Source of the DNA: Lentibacillus sp. JNUCC-1
Lineage (GTDB): Bacteria > Bacillota > Bacilli > Bacillales > Amphibacillaceae
NCBI RefSeq assembly: GCF_009741735.1
Contig: NZ_WHOH01000001.1
Location: 1,674,001-1,738,000, forward strand
DNA: 64,000 nucleotides
Direction of reading: 5' to 3'
Each line of letters starts with the position of its first letter. The stretch's first letter is position 1. Below the pieces are notes generated by a model, which was not told the DNA's origin, searched no databases, and saw nothing but the letters and a program-made list of their open reading frames with translations. Of the stretch, positions 44,335 to 53,475 are shown in pieces. Made by a program: the position numbers and the translations under genes.

Positions 44335-45807
44335 TTAATAGTATTTCAGCGGGTTTTGCAATGCGCCATTTTTATAGACTTCGAAATGCAGGTGGATGCC
44401 TGTCGAGCGTCCGGTTGAGCCCATGATTCCAATCTGCTGCCCCTTTTGCACGACTTGCCCGGGATGAACTTTGATCGAAGACAAATGGGCATAGAGGGTT
44501 TTCATGCCATTGTTATGGCTGATAACCACCCTGTTCCCATAGGAGCCATCAGCACCGGCTGACACAACAACACCATTGTCTGCTGCCTTGATGCCCCGAC
44601 TGCTTGGTCCAGCGATATCAATTCCTTTGTGCATTCGGCCCCAGCGGGCACCCATATGACTGGATACGTAACCACCGTGTGCCGGCCATGTAAAGGTGCC
44701 TGTGCCGCGTGATGGAATGACCTTAGTCCCTTCAATCACGATTTTATTAACAGGCTCTTTGGTGACCTTCTCATTTGCCACTTCTTTTTTCACAGCTTTC
44801 CCGTTTTCTTGCTGGATCACATAATGAAGCTGCTTTTTGCCATCTTTTCCTTTTTGCTTCACTTTGGTTTCACCTTTGAGAAGCTCGTCGGACTGCTTGT
44901 GTTCAGTTTCATATGCAATCTTTTTCTCAACACGCTCTTCTTCTTTAACAAGGACCTTTACGAGAGGTTCATACTCTGTGACATGAATCTCTTGATCGAT
45001 TTGCAGAACCGTTTCATCTGTAAGGCCTTCATTTAATTCCATGATAGTCTTTTTCGTTAAGTCATATTGTTGGGCGATTGACTCCAGCACATCGCCTTTT
45101 TCCACTTTATGTACTTTATCTTCAAGCGTGCCTTTTTGCAGTTTCTTCATACCTTGTTTAATAGACATCATTTGCTTCGGTTCAACCTGAATTGTTTCAT
45201 ATGAAACATTTTCGGACAATGTAACATCCGTTACCATTTTATCACCGGGTTCGAGGGTAATGTCTTCCTCTTTTAATCTATTAAAATCTGCTCCATCATT
45301 TGATGTTTCTTGTTTGAGGCTGTTAATCGTATCAAGCACATCGCTGTCAACAAATTTAGTCTTGTACTTATGAATGAGCTTTTGGGCTGTATCCTCGTTT
45401 TTAAAATATCCAACAGTTTGATCTCCAGCTTTCAACTCAACAGCTTCCGCCAGAACCGATATCTCTTTCTCGAGATAGTCTGCAACCTCTTCATTCGTGA
45501 ACTTGGGGTTAAAAACCCTCTCCTCCACATAACTAACCTCTTCACTCAAAACAAGATTGATTCCTTTTTCATCTGTTTTTGCAGCGGCCAGCTTATGATC
45601 CAAAATATCTTCTGCAAATTTGGGGTCTTCAATTTCACCGATATGTTCTTCACCGACATAGACATGATAGACCTTCTTAAAAAGTGAATGATCACCTGCT
45701 AGAATAGTGGTTGATGAAAATCCCCAAAACAAAGTGATGCACGACAACAAAATCCAGACTGCAGCCACTGGATACGGTCTTTTGTTTAATGTGTTTTTAG
45801 AAGCCAC
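44335..45807 (-). CDS. Cell-wall endopeptidase with LysM, G5 and M23 domains
   Basis: Predicted exported zinc D,D- or glycyl-type peptidoglycan endopeptidase. In 490 residues: basic N-terminus and membrane/signal helix (about 13-37), a LysM (VHKVEKGDVLESIAQQYDL, about 232-275), a G5 domain (about 280-345), and peptidase M23 with zinc ligands HKGIDIAG and HLHFE. Full length. Such enzymes often belong to the WalR regulon, and its position directly upstream of walR is suggestive (inference). Domain order is the same as in other alkaliphilic and halophilic Bacilli. It is monocistronic with its own terminator. Confidence 0.92.
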   Translation of the reverse strand: MASKNTLNKRPYPVAAVWILLSCITLFWGFSSTTILAGDHSLFKKVYHVYVGEEHIGEIEDPKFAEDILDHKLAAAKTDEKGINLVLSEEVSYVEERVFNPKFTNEEVADYLEKEISVLAEAVELKAGDQTVGYFKNEDTAQKLIHKYKTKFVDSDVLDTINSLKQETSNDGADFNRLKEEDITLEPGDKMVTDVTLSENVSYETIQVEPKQMMSIKQGMKKLQKGTLEDKVHKVEKGDVLESIAQQYDLTKKTIMELNEGLTDETVLQIDQEIHVTEYEPLVKVLVKEEERVEKKIAYETEHKQSDELLKGETKVKQKGKDGKKQLHYVIQQENGKAVKKEVANEKVTKEPVNKIVIEGTKVIPSRGTGTFTWPAHGGYVSSHMGARWGRMHKGIDIAGPSSRGIKAADNGVVVSAGADGSYGNRVVISHNNGMKTLYAHLSSIKVHPGQVVQKGQQIGIMGSTGRSTGIHLHFEVYKNGALQNPLKYY

Positions 45808-45972
45808 GACGGGTCTTCCCCCTAACTAAATGATGTATATATGTCTTTATCTAATGATCTATTTTACCCAGATACTAATCTACCATAGTAAAACCCGGTA
45901 AGATAGGTGTTAAGGAGGAATGTAAACAAACTGTATTCTGTTTTACAATATTTTCCATTATACGATTAAAAT

Positions 45973-46005
45973 AAAAGACCACCCCGGTTTTGAGGTGATC
46001 TTTTC
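45973..46005 (-). terminator. purA terminator
   Basis: AAAAGATCACC and GGTGGTCTTTT pair on the minus strand (one G-T) around CTCAAAACCGG, followed by ATTTT. It lies 70 bases after the purA stop. Confidence 0.75.
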
Positions 46006-46074
46006 GACATATTTCGAGCTTTTTCAACATGTTTATTTACAATTAGATTACAAAATATTACAGGGTATTTCGAC

Positions 46075-47367
46075 CTACTTTGAGCTATATACACTGCGAA
46101 CGACATTCGTCTGAGTACGGTCTGGACCCACGGAAAAAATCGACAACGGGATTTCGGACAGTTGTGAAACCCGTTCAAGATAATGCCGTGCATTTGCCGG
46201 CAGCTCATCAAGACTTGTGACTCCTGTAATGTCTTCTGTCCATCCCGGCAGTTCTTCATAAACCGGTTCACATTCAGCAAGAACATCAAGACTTGCAGGG
46301 AAATGATGAATCACTTCACCTCTATAACGATAAGCCACACAAATCTTCAACGTCTCAATGCCTGTTAGCACATCGAGTGAGTTCAATGACAGATCTGTAA
46401 TACCGCTCACCCGGCGTGCGTGTCTGACCACCACACTGTCAAACCAGCCAACACGGCGTGCACGACCTGTTGTGGTCCCATACTCACGGCCTACTTCGCG
46501 GATTTGCTCACCTGTCGCATCGTTCAGTTCAGTCGGAAATGGACCATCCCCGACGCGTGTGGTATAGGCTTTGGTCACCCCGACAACATGGTCAATCTTC
46601 GTCGGACCGACACCCGAGCCGATCGTAACCCCACCGGCAATCGGGTTTGAAGACGTAACAAACGGATACGTGCCCTGATCAATATCAAGCATCACACCCT
46701 GTGCCCCTTCAAACAACACACGACGTCCTTCATCCAAGGCATCATTAAGAACAACAGACGTATCACAGACATACTGTTTTATTTTCTGCCCATATTCATA
46801 ATAGGTTTCAAAAATCTCATCTATATCCAATGCAGGTGCATCATACATTCTTTCAAACAGGCGATTCTTTTCTTTAAGATTCTGCTCCAATTTCTTGTAA
46901 AAAGCATCCTTATCAAGCAGATCGGCAATTCGAATTCCGACTCTGGCAGCTTTGTCCATATACGCAGGACCAATCCCTTTTTTTGTTGTGCCAATTTTGT
47001 TGGCGCCCTTCTCCTCTTCCTGCAGAATATCAAGCTTAATATGATAAGGTAATATCACATGGGCCCGGTTACTCACAAAAAGGTTGTCCGTATTTACACC
47101 ATGGCCATGCAAATAGTCCAGCTCTTCAAGAAATGCTTTCGGATCGATCACCATTCCATTTCCCAGAACACACCGCTTATCACCGAAAAAGATCCCTGAT
47201 GGAATCAAATGCAATTTATATGTGTTTTCCTCGAACTTGATCGTATGACCGGCATTATTTCCGCCCTGGTATCGTGCCACGACTTCTGCATGCTCTGACA
47301 AAAAGTCGGTAATCTTTCCTTTTCCTTCATCGCCCCACTGTGTTCCTACTACGACTACTGAGGACAT
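46075..47367 (-). CDS. purA: Adenylosuccinate synthetase PurA
   Basis: GTP-dependent synthesis of adenylosuccinate from IMP and aspartate, first step to AMP. Full length at 430 residues. Seen: the GTP P-loop [11 protein letters not shown] (about 8-18), the IMP-binding [23 protein letters not shown], and [15 protein letters not shown]. Intact with no frameshift. GGAGGTGC precedes ATG 47367. It has a PurR-type operator and a sigma-A promoter upstream. Confidence 0.98.
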   Translation of the reverse strand: MSSVVVVGTQWGDEGKGKITDFLSEHAEVVARYQGGNNAGHTIKFEENTYKLHLIPSGIFFGDKRCVLGNGMVIDPKAFLEELDYLHGHGVNTDNLFVSNRAHVILPYHIKLDILQEEEKGANKIGTTKKGIGPAYMDKAARVGIRIADLLDKDAFYKKLEQNLKEKNRLFERMYDAPALDIDEIFETYYEYGQKIKQYVCDTSVVLNDALDEGRRVLFEGAQGVMLDIDQGTYPFVTSSNPIAGGVTIGSGVGPTKIDHVVGVTKAYTTRVGDGPFPTELNDATGEQIREVGREYGTTTGRARRVGWFDSVVVRHARRVSGITDLSLNSLDVLTGIETLKICVAYRYRGEVIHHFPASLDVLAECEPVYEELPGWTEDITGVTSLDELPANARHYLERVSQLSEIPLSIFSVGPDRTQTNVVRSVYSSK

Positions 47368-47419
47368 GACGCACCTCCAAGAATTTCGTTTAATATGTGT
47401 TTATCTTAATCCACCACTC

Positions 47420-47448
47420 AGTTTACCAATTTGACACCCCTGCGTCAA
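47420..47448 (-). promoter_or_regulatory. Sigma-A promoter of purA
   Basis: TTGACG (47448-47443) and TAAACT (47425-47420) are separated by exactly 17 bases, giving a leader of about 45 bases to the ATG. Confidence 0.75.
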
Positions 47449-47452
47449 CCAT

Positions 47453-47494
47453 AACACGAACATAATATTGCTTTTAAAGTTTAATGTTCGTGTT
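47453..47494. promoter_or_regulatory. PurBox pair (PurR operator) upstream of purA
   Basis: AACACGAACAT (47453-47463) and its exact complement ATGTTCGTGTT (47484-47494) form an inverted pair around a central CGAA core, separated by 20 bases and just upstream of the -35. Two inverted PurBoxes with central CGAA are the established operator of Bacillus PurR. Confidence 0.75.
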
Positions 47495-47548
47495 TTGACA
47501 TATTATTAAATGTTTTTTCAGAGGTATTGTTCCTATGCTGATTGTAAA

Positions 47549-47663
47549 ACTTTATCACAGCTAAAGTGTGACAGCTGTTCAACAAACCCACTTTCACAGT
47601 GTCTTCTTTGCTGCAAAGGGATATGTCGACGTTGCCCGCAAAGGGCGGTTTTAGTCGACCCTT
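47549..47663. repeat. Interspersed repeat with GTT/GGTTTTA hairpin (copy 1)
   Basis: The first 63 bases (47549-47611) match 62047-62109 at about 55 positions. A hairpin then follows: GTCGAC, GTT, inner stem GCCC/GGGC with GCAAA loop, GGTTTTA, GTCGAC (47625-47659). No gene. Confidence 0.75.
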
Positions 47664-47841
47664 CTTGATGTAACCCTGCGAAGTCTTTGGACTCGTGCTA
47701 TTCCTGCAGTCACCCATGTATCGCAAAAGCAGCTATACACCACAATGTCCTCTACTTCCCTCTGCTCCAATCACTCTATTTAATTCAGTGGCTAGAGCGG
47801 TTCTACTCACATACGAGTTAGGGAATACCCTCTCATACCAA

Positions 47842-47878
47842 GCTCGGGGAAAACACGGAGACTCCTGTGGGAGCAAAA
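47842..47878. repeat. Left part of the split 176-bp palindromic repeat
   Basis: GCTCGGGGAAAACAC (47842-47856) is the exact complement of GTGTTTTCCCCGAGC at 51402-51416. The sequence runs to GAGCAAAA (47871-47878), which is the left target duplication of the first IS1182-family element. Confidence 0.8.
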
Positions 47879-49548
47879 GAGGCCACTGAAAAAGTCCTCT
47901 AAATATCTAGGTAGGAGGTGATTTATAATCTGCGATTGCTTATAATGAAAATAATAAAAAAGAAAGTGGGAGATCGTAAATGTTAGCAAGTCAACAATCC
48001 TTAAACATTAGCTCCTATACGGATCTCTACGAGATCATTATTCCTAATGATAATTTTCTCCGTCGCATCAATGAGCTAGTTGATTTTAGTTTTATTATAG
48101 AGGAATTAAAAAATAAGTATTCTCATAATAATGGACGAAATGCGGTCTCCCCTATTCGAATGTTCAAATACCTACTGTTGAAACGTATTTATGATCTATC
48201 AGATAGTGACGTTGTAGAACGCTCAAGATATGATATGTCCTTTAAATATTTTTTGGAAATGGCTCCTGAGGACCCAGTCATTGATTCGAGTTCCTTAACA
48301 AAGTTTCGCAAATTGCGTCTCGAGGATAAAAATATGTTAGATTTACTTATTAATAAAACCGTTGAAATCGGGATAGAACAAGGTGTACTCGAGAGTAATA
48401 TATTAATTGTGGATGCCACACATACCGCTTCTCGAAACAATTCTAAATCAGCCAATGACTTTTTAAAAGAGAAAGCGAAGCTGGTGCGTAAAGCTGTATA
48501 TGGGTTTGATGAATCTATGAAAGAAAAATTTCCAGTCAAACCTTCTTACGATGATATTAATGAAACAACTGAGTATTGTGAGTCTCTAATCAAGACGATT
48601 GAACAAGAACCGGAAATCAGCAACATGCCGACTGTGAAGGAAAGAATAAATCTATTAAAAGAAGTCTTGGATGACTGCGAACATCAAACAGTTCTTTCGG
48701 ATGACCAGGATGCCCGCACAGGGCACAAGACATCAGATAGTTCATTTTTTGGTTACAAAACACATTTGGCTATTTCAAGGGAGAGAATTATTACAGCTGC
48801 ATCAGTTACTACAGGAGAGAAAAGTGATGGTAAGTATTTAAAAGAACTCGTACAAAAAAGCAAAGATGCTGGCATGAAAGTAGATACAGTTATTGGAGAT
48901 ACTGCATACTCTGGAACGAATAACTTAAAGTTAGCAAAAGAAGAATCGTTTCAATTAGTGTCCAAACTGCATCCGGTTATTACAAATGGAAAAAGACACG
49001 ATACTGGGTTTGAATTTAATAAGGATGCAGATATGTTTGTATGTCCGGCAGGACATTTAGCAACAAAAAAGTTATACAAGAATAGAAAAAATCGAAATGC
49101 CCAATTAAAGTTTTACTTTGATGTGGATAAGTGTAAAACTTGTCCTTTACGGGACGGATGCTATAAAGATGGAGCCAAAACCAAAACGTATTCTGTTTCA
49201 GTGAAGTCAACGGAACATAAAGATCAGGAGGCTTTCCAGCAAAGTGAAGCTTTTAAAGAAATAGCAAAAGATCGATACATGATTGAGGCTAAGAATAGTG
49301 AATTGAAAAATAGGCACGGATACGACAGAGCCGCATATTCGGGTTTATTTGGCATGGAATTGCAAAGTGCGGCGACGATATTTGTAGTTAATTTAAAAAG
49401 AATAATGAAGCTGATAGACAAAAAAGAGCAAGCTTCTGAGTAATAGAGGAGCTTTTTTTCTTTTTACTGCGAAAAAAAGCTCCGTTTTTTTGTTTTATTT
49501 TTCTTGTTTCGCTCTTCCTAAAAAAAGAGGGTGATTTTCAGTGGCCTC
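47879..49548 (+). mobile_element. IS1182-family insertion sequence A
   Basis: The 1,670-bp element is bounded by inverted ends GAGGCCACTGAAAA (47879) and its complement TTTTCAGTGGCCTC (to 49548). Flanks are an 8-bp duplication GAGCAAAA at 47871-47878 and 49549-49556. One transposase gene fills it. Confidence 0.88.
47980..49443 (+). CDS. IS1182-family transposase (element A)
   Basis: DDE transposase of 487 residues. N-terminal DUF772-type domain (SPIRMFKYLLLKRIYDLSDS, then RYDMSFKYFLEMAPEDPVID). The catalytic core has Asp in ILIVDATHTASRN, a second Asp in DTVIGDTAYSGTNNLKLA and Glu in RYMIEAKNSELKNRHGYDRA. A Cys-rich zinc-finger-like insertion (CKTCPLRDGCYK) lies before the Glu. Intact; the ATG has GGGAG upstream at a spacing of about 8. 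It is only distantly similar to the transposase of element B. Confidence 0.93.
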   Translation: MLASQQSLNISSYTDLYEIIIPNDNFLRRINELVDFSFIIEELKNKYSHNNGRNAVSPIRMFKYLLLKRIYDLSDSDVVERSRYDMSFKYFLEMAPEDPVIDSSSLTKFRKLRLEDKNMLDLLINKTVEIGIEQGVLESNILIVDATHTASRNNSKSANDFLKEKAKLVRKAVYGFDESMKEKFPVKPSYDDINETTEYCESLIKTIEQEPEISNMPTVKERINLLKEVLDDCEHQTVLSDDQDARTGHKTSDSSFFGYKTHLAISRERIITAASVTTGEKSDGKYLKELVQKSKDAGMKVDTVIGDTAYSGTNNLKLAKEESFQLVSKLHPVITNGKRHDTGFEFNKDADMFVCPAGHLATKKLYKNRKNRNAQLKFYFDVDKCKTCPLRDGCYKDGAKTKTYSVSVKSTEHKDQEAFQQSEAFKEIAKDRYMIEAKNSELKNRHGYDRAAYSGLFGMELQSAATIFVVNLKRIMKLIDKKEQASE

Positions 49549-49562
49549 GAGCAAAAGCCTAG
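49549..49562. repeat. Fragment of the palindromic repeat between two IS elements
   Basis: GAGCAAAAGCCTAG: the first eight bases are the right duplication of element A and the last four (CTAG, 49559-49562) are the left duplication of element B. Confidence 0.8.
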
Positions 49563-51279
49563 GAGTCTGTCCGACGGAATGAAAGTATTACCAGATAAAT
49601 GGGTGGAATGCCGAACTTTCATGTATAATTAATATTACAAAGTGAAGATTGAACGGAAAAAGAAAGGGGCATTCCACCATGGCACCATTTAAGCCTTATT
49701 CAGTGGAGCAAGGAGAGCTAATCCCGACGTATTTTGGGGATTTGATTCCTTCTGATCACCTTGCTCGCACTGTTAACGACATTGTTGATGAACTAAATAT
49801 TTCTCATATGACAATTCACTATAAAAATCGTGGTCAAGAAGCTTACCATCCGAAGATGTTGATTAAGATTCTCTTTTATGGCTATCAAACGGGTGTGTTT
49901 TCATCCCGTAAATTGCATACGGCAATTCAAGAAAGCATTCCCTTTCGCTGGCTGGCCGGTGGCCAGAAGCCTGATCACCGCACTATTAGTGATTTTCGAA
50001 AAAACAACATAAATAATTTGGCCCCTTTATTTAGTCAGGTTATTCTAATCGCTAAAGAATTAGGTCATGTATCCATGGCACATGTAAGCATTGACGGTTC
50101 AAAGTTCAAGGCTAATGCTTCAAAGCACAAAGCGATGACACGCGGCTATATGAAAAAAGAAATTAAGCGTATGGAACAGCTTATTGCCGATCACTTGAAC
50201 GAAGCCCAGCTGCAAGATGCCATCGAAGATGAACAAACGGAACCCACAAGTCGAGGTATACAAGATCATCAAAAGCGCCTGGAAACGATCAAGGAAGCAT
50301 TACAAAAACTAGAAGAACGCAAACCTGAATCAGCTTTAGCAACAGCTGACAAGGATCAGGCTAATTTTACGGACGATGATTCACGAATTATGAACACCCG
50401 GACACAAGGCGTGATACAAGGCTACAATCCACAAGTTGCAGTTGATTCAGACCGTGGCTTTATCGTTGGAATGGCCATGAGTAATAATTCCAGTGATCAA
50501 CAACAGTTTGAAAATGTCTTATCCTCTATTCGGGAGAATATGGGTGCCATGCCAGAGATTGTTACAGCAGATGCCGGTTATTTTAGTGCAGCCAACATTC
50601 AACAAGCCGAAACCTATGGAGTAGATGCCTATATTGCAGCAACCAAAGAAGGCAAACAAAATGGTAATCCTTATGACAAGTCGAATTTCACTTATGACCA
50701 AGAGCAAGATACTTATATCTGCCCTATTGGTCAAAACATGGTGCTTAAAAAAGTTAAATACCGCCATCATGAGACCAGACCTACAACATGGATTTATGAA
50801 GGTCAAGCATGCTTAGACTGCCCCTTTCAAAGTGAGTGTGTAAAATCTAAAACAGGCAAAAGAACTATACAACGTACAGAAGCTGATCCAATACGTGAAG
50901 CTATGAGAACGAAAGTTCAAAGTGACGAAGGGAAAGACATTTACAAGAAACGTAAAGCAATTGTAGAGCCGGTGTTTGGGCAACTGAAAGCGTGTCAAGG
51001 CTTTCGGCAATTTCACCTCCGCGGAAAAGAAAAAGTTTCGGGTGAATTTGTGCTGCTTGCGTTGGCTCATAACCTTAGGAAGCTTCATTTTCTTAAGCAT
51101 CCAAAAAACGTGTTAAAGCAAACAAGGGATAAGTCTGTCCAAAATCTGAAAAAGTTATCATAAAGGGCACGGATAAGGCTGGATTTAAACACTATTCACT
51201 TCAAAATAGCGTTTTTTTGGAGAAATATGCTCAAAAAGTTAAATCTGACCCCTTAAATAACATTCCGTCGGACAGACTC
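49563..51279 (+). mobile_element. IS1182-family insertion sequence B
   Basis: A 1,717-bp element with perfect inverted ends GAGTCTGTCCGACGGAATG at 49563 and its complement to 51279. CTAG flanks both sides (49559-49562 and 51280-51283), so a 4-bp palindromic target duplication is likely. One transposase gene (49679-51163). Confidence 0.9.
49679..51163 (+). CDS. IS1182-family transposase (element B)
   Basis: The 494-residue DDE transposase opens MAPFKPYSVEQGELIPTYFG. DUF772-type N-terminal block: KILFYGYQTGVFSSRKLHTA, then IPFRWLAGGQKPDHRTISDF. Catalytic Asp in HVSIDGSKFKANASKHKAM, second Asp in IVTADAGYFSAANIQQAE, Glu in KKRKAIVEPVFGQLKACQGF. The cysteine cluster CLDCPFQSEC precedes the last block. 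AAAGGGG is eight bases before ATG 49679. An upstream in-frame start at 49649 is rejected. Intact. Confidence 0.94.
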   Translation: MAPFKPYSVEQGELIPTYFGDLIPSDHLARTVNDIVDELNISHMTIHYKNRGQEAYHPKMLIKILFYGYQTGVFSSRKLHTAIQESIPFRWLAGGQKPDHRTISDFRKNNINNLAPLFSQVILIAKELGHVSMAHVSIDGSKFKANASKHKAMTRGYMKKEIKRMEQLIADHLNEAQLQDAIEDEQTEPTSRGIQDHQKRLETIKEALQKLEERKPESALATADKDQANFTDDDSRIMNTRTQGVIQGYNPQVAVDSDRGFIVGMAMSNNSSDQQQFENVLSSIRENMGAMPEIVTADAGYFSAANIQQAETYGVDAYIAATKEGKQNGNPYDKSNFTYDQEQDTYICPIGQNMVLKKVKYRHHETRPTTWIYEGQACLDCPFQSECVKSKTGKRTIQRTEADPIREAMRTKVQSDEGKDIYKKRKAIVEPVFGQLKACQGFRQFHLRGKEKVSGEFVLLALAHNLRKLHFLKHPKNVLKQTRDKSVQNLKKLS

Positions 51280-51416
51280 CTAGATGAGACCCCACAGCGC
51301 GGTATAGGGGAAGGAAGGCTAAAACCGCGACGTCCTGTCGCAACGCCTTCATGACCCACGTCCTGTGGGCCCGAGGCTCATCAGCGCCCACTGGACGCGG
51401 AGTGTTTTCCCCGAGC
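51280..51416. repeat. Right part of the split palindromic repeat
   Basis: After CTAG it contains GATGAG (51283), complementary to CTCATC (51377-51382), a GTT/GGTTTTA-type hairpin on the minus strand (51314-51350), a second small hairpin CCCAC/GTGGG with GTCCT loop (51355-51369), and the closing GTGTTTTCCCCGAGC (51402-51416). No gene. Confidence 0.8.
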
Positions 51417-51540
51417 GATTGCCAGAAGCATTTCTAAACTGTCAAGTTATCTAATACTATTCAAGAAGCGTTTAAGTATTAATTAAGTGGCTTCCCGGAG
51501 AGGAGATCACGATCTTATCGTTTAGTTTGTTCATCAGATC

Positions 51541-51584
51541 CAAAAAAATCCGAACTGATTTGTTGTCTCAGTTCGGATTGTTTC
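51541..51584 (-). terminator. dnaC terminator
   Basis: AATCCGAACTGAG pairs with CTCAGTTCGGATT across a short loop, followed by TTTTTGG on the minus strand. Confidence 0.85.
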
Positions 51585-51591
51585 ATGTGGA

Positions 51592-52962
51592 TCATGCGTG
51601 TGCTGGGGCTGGGATGTCGCTTTCGCTGTAGCGATGGTCGAGGTCGACGAATTTGTTATATTCTTTAACAAAGGCCAATTCGACTGTACCAACAGGACCG
51701 TTACGCTGTTTGGAAATAATGATTTCAATGATGTTCTGCTTCTCAGACTCCTGATCGTAATAGTCGTCTCTATATAAGAAGCCAACAATATCAGCATCTT
51801 GCTCAATACTGCCTGATTCTCTGAGGTCGGACATCATCGGCCGTTTGTCCTGACGAGATTCAACACCACGTGATAGCTGGGACAAAGCTATGAGGGGCAC
51901 TTCTAATTCCCGTGCCAGTGCTTTAAGGCTTCGGGAGATTTCGGAGACTTCCTGCTGGCGGTTCTCACGTGAGTTCGCACTGCCTTGGATCAATTGTAAA
52001 TAGTCAATGACAATCATGCCAAGGCCATGTTCCTGCTTCAACCGGCGGCATTTTGACCTAATTTCATTCACACGGATACCAGGCGAATCATCGATAAAGA
52101 TGCCGGCATTGGACAAGCTTCCCATCGCCATCGTCAACTTGCCCCAGTCCTCTGCTTCCAGACTCCCTGTACGAAGACGCTGGGCATCGATATTACCTTC
52201 CGCACACAACATACGTGACACCAGCTGATCAGCCCCCATCTCAAGACTGAAGATGGCCACATTCTCCTCTGTATTAATCGCCACGTTCTGAGCGATATTC
52301 AAAGCAAAAGCCGTCTTACCTACTGACGGACGGGCAGCGATAATAATTAAATCATTGCGCTGGAAACCTGATGTAATCTGGTCCAAATCACGAAACCCGG
52401 TTGGTACACCGGTGATGTCTGCGTTATTATGATGGAGCATTTCAATATTGTCATAGACATCAATCAGAACATCTTTTATTTCTTTAAATGCGCCGGTGTT
52501 TCTGCGGCTGGAAACGTCAAGGATGTTTTTCTCAGCTTCGTTTAAAATGTCTTCAACATCGTCTTCTTTTTCATAACTGGTTGAAACGATATCGGTTGCC
52601 GTCCGAATCAGCCGGCGGAGCAAAGCTTTCTCCTCAACGATCTTGCTGTAGTATTCGATATTGGCCGCAGTCGGCACACTTCCGGCAAGATCAGACAGAT
52701 ACGAAACCCCGCCTGCCTCATCGAGTGTTTTCTCGTTGGCAAGTGCAGTGGTCACAGTTACAAGGTCAATGGGTTCACCACGATCGGTCAGCTTGGTCAT
52801 CGTGTCAAAAATACGCTGGTGGGCTGCACGGTAAAAATCAGCAGGCAACAGACGTTCAGCGGCTGATGAGAATGCTTCCGGTTCAAGAAAAACGGCACCC
52901 AATACGGCTTGTTCTGCTTCTATATTATGCGGAGGTGTGCGATCACTCCATGACTCATTCAT
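51592..52962 (-). CDS. dnaC: Replicative DNA helicase DnaC (DnaB family)
   Basis: Hexameric 5'-3' helicase of the replication fork (named dnaC in Bacillus). The 456-residue protein has the N-terminal DnaB domain (PPHNIEAEQAVLGAVFLEPE), a linker and a RecA-like motor: Walker A ARPSVGKTAFALN, Walker B GMIVIDYLQLIQGS, arginine-finger region QRNGPVGTVELAF. ATG 52962 is selected, with GAGAGGGGG upstream; 11 extra codons of open frame are discarded. It follows rplI on the same strand. Confidence 0.97.
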   Translation of the reverse strand: MNESWSDRTPPHNIEAEQAVLGAVFLEPEAFSSAAERLLPADFYRAAHQRIFDTMTKLTDRGEPIDLVTVTTALANEKTLDEAGGVSYLSDLAGSVPTAANIEYYSKIVEEKALLRRLIRTATDIVSTSYEKEDDVEDILNEAEKNILDVSSRRNTGAFKEIKDVLIDVYDNIEMLHHNNADITGVPTGFRDLDQITSGFQRNDLIIIAARPSVGKTAFALNIAQNVAINTEENVAIFSLEMGADQLVSRMLCAEGNIDAQRLRTGSLEAEDWGKLTMAMGSLSNAGIFIDDSPGIRVNEIRSKCRRLKQEHGLGMIVIDYLQLIQGSANSRENRQQEVSEISRSLKALARELEVPLIALSQLSRGVESRQDKRPMMSDLRESGSIEQDADIVGFLYRDDYYDQESEKQNIIEIIISKQRNGPVGTVELAFVKEYNKFVDLDHRYSESDIPAPAHA

Positions 52963-53028
52963 GTATATTCCCCCTCTCCCAGAGGCTCTGCCCATTCGTC
53001 ATAAGAGAAGGACCTTAATGAAGGTCCT

Positions 53029-53475
53029 TTACTCTGCAACCACTTGCACCTGAATCGTGCCGGTCACCTCATGATGCAATTTAACCGGGACGCGTGTATG
53101 TCCAAGTGACCGAATAGGTTCATCCAGTTCAATTCTCCGTTTGTCAATTTTATATCCGTAGTCCTTTTTCAGGGTATCGGCGATATGTTTATTGGTAACA
53201 GAGCCGAATAATGTACCGCCTTCCCCAGACTTGGCTTTAACTTTAACAGTCAGATCAGCGAGTTTATTTTTAAAATCAATGGCTTCATCTTTTTCTTCCT
53301 GTTCACGCTGGGCGTTTTTCTTTTTCTTGGCATTGAGGGCATCCAGGTTGGCTTTTGTCGCCTCTTCAGCCAGTTTGTGTTTCAAGAGATAGTTGCGGGC
53401 ATAGCCATCTGCCACATCTTTCACTTCACCTTTTTTACCTGTTCCTTTTACGTCTTTCAGAAAAATGACTTTCAT
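53029..53475 (-). CDS. rplI: Large ribosomal subunit protein bL9
   Basis: The 148-residue protein is full length. It starts [20 protein letters not shown], then [20 protein letters not shown], followed by the long connecting helix and the C-terminal 23S-binding domain. It contacts domain V and the L1 stalk base. Its ATG overlaps the gdpP stop by four bases (ATGA), so the two are coupled. Confidence 0.98.
   Translation of the reverse strand: MKVIFLKDVKGTGKKGEVKDVADGYARNYLLKHKLAEEATKANLDALNAKKKKNAQREQEEKDEAIDFKNKLADLTVKVKAKSGEGGTLFGSVTNKHIADTLKKDYGYKIDKRRIELDEPIRSLGHTRVPVKLHHEVTGTIQVQVVAE

Noticed and set aside
45922..45938. WalR-like box TGTAAA-N5-TGTATT upstream of the M23 endopeptidase gene
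   Set aside because: The second half deviates from TGTWAH, and its direction is opposite to the gene. Kept only as a weak possibility.
47695..47889. Plus-strand frame of 64 codons before IS1182 element A
   Set aside because: It crosses the palindromic repeat and the IS boundary, so it is an accidental frame.
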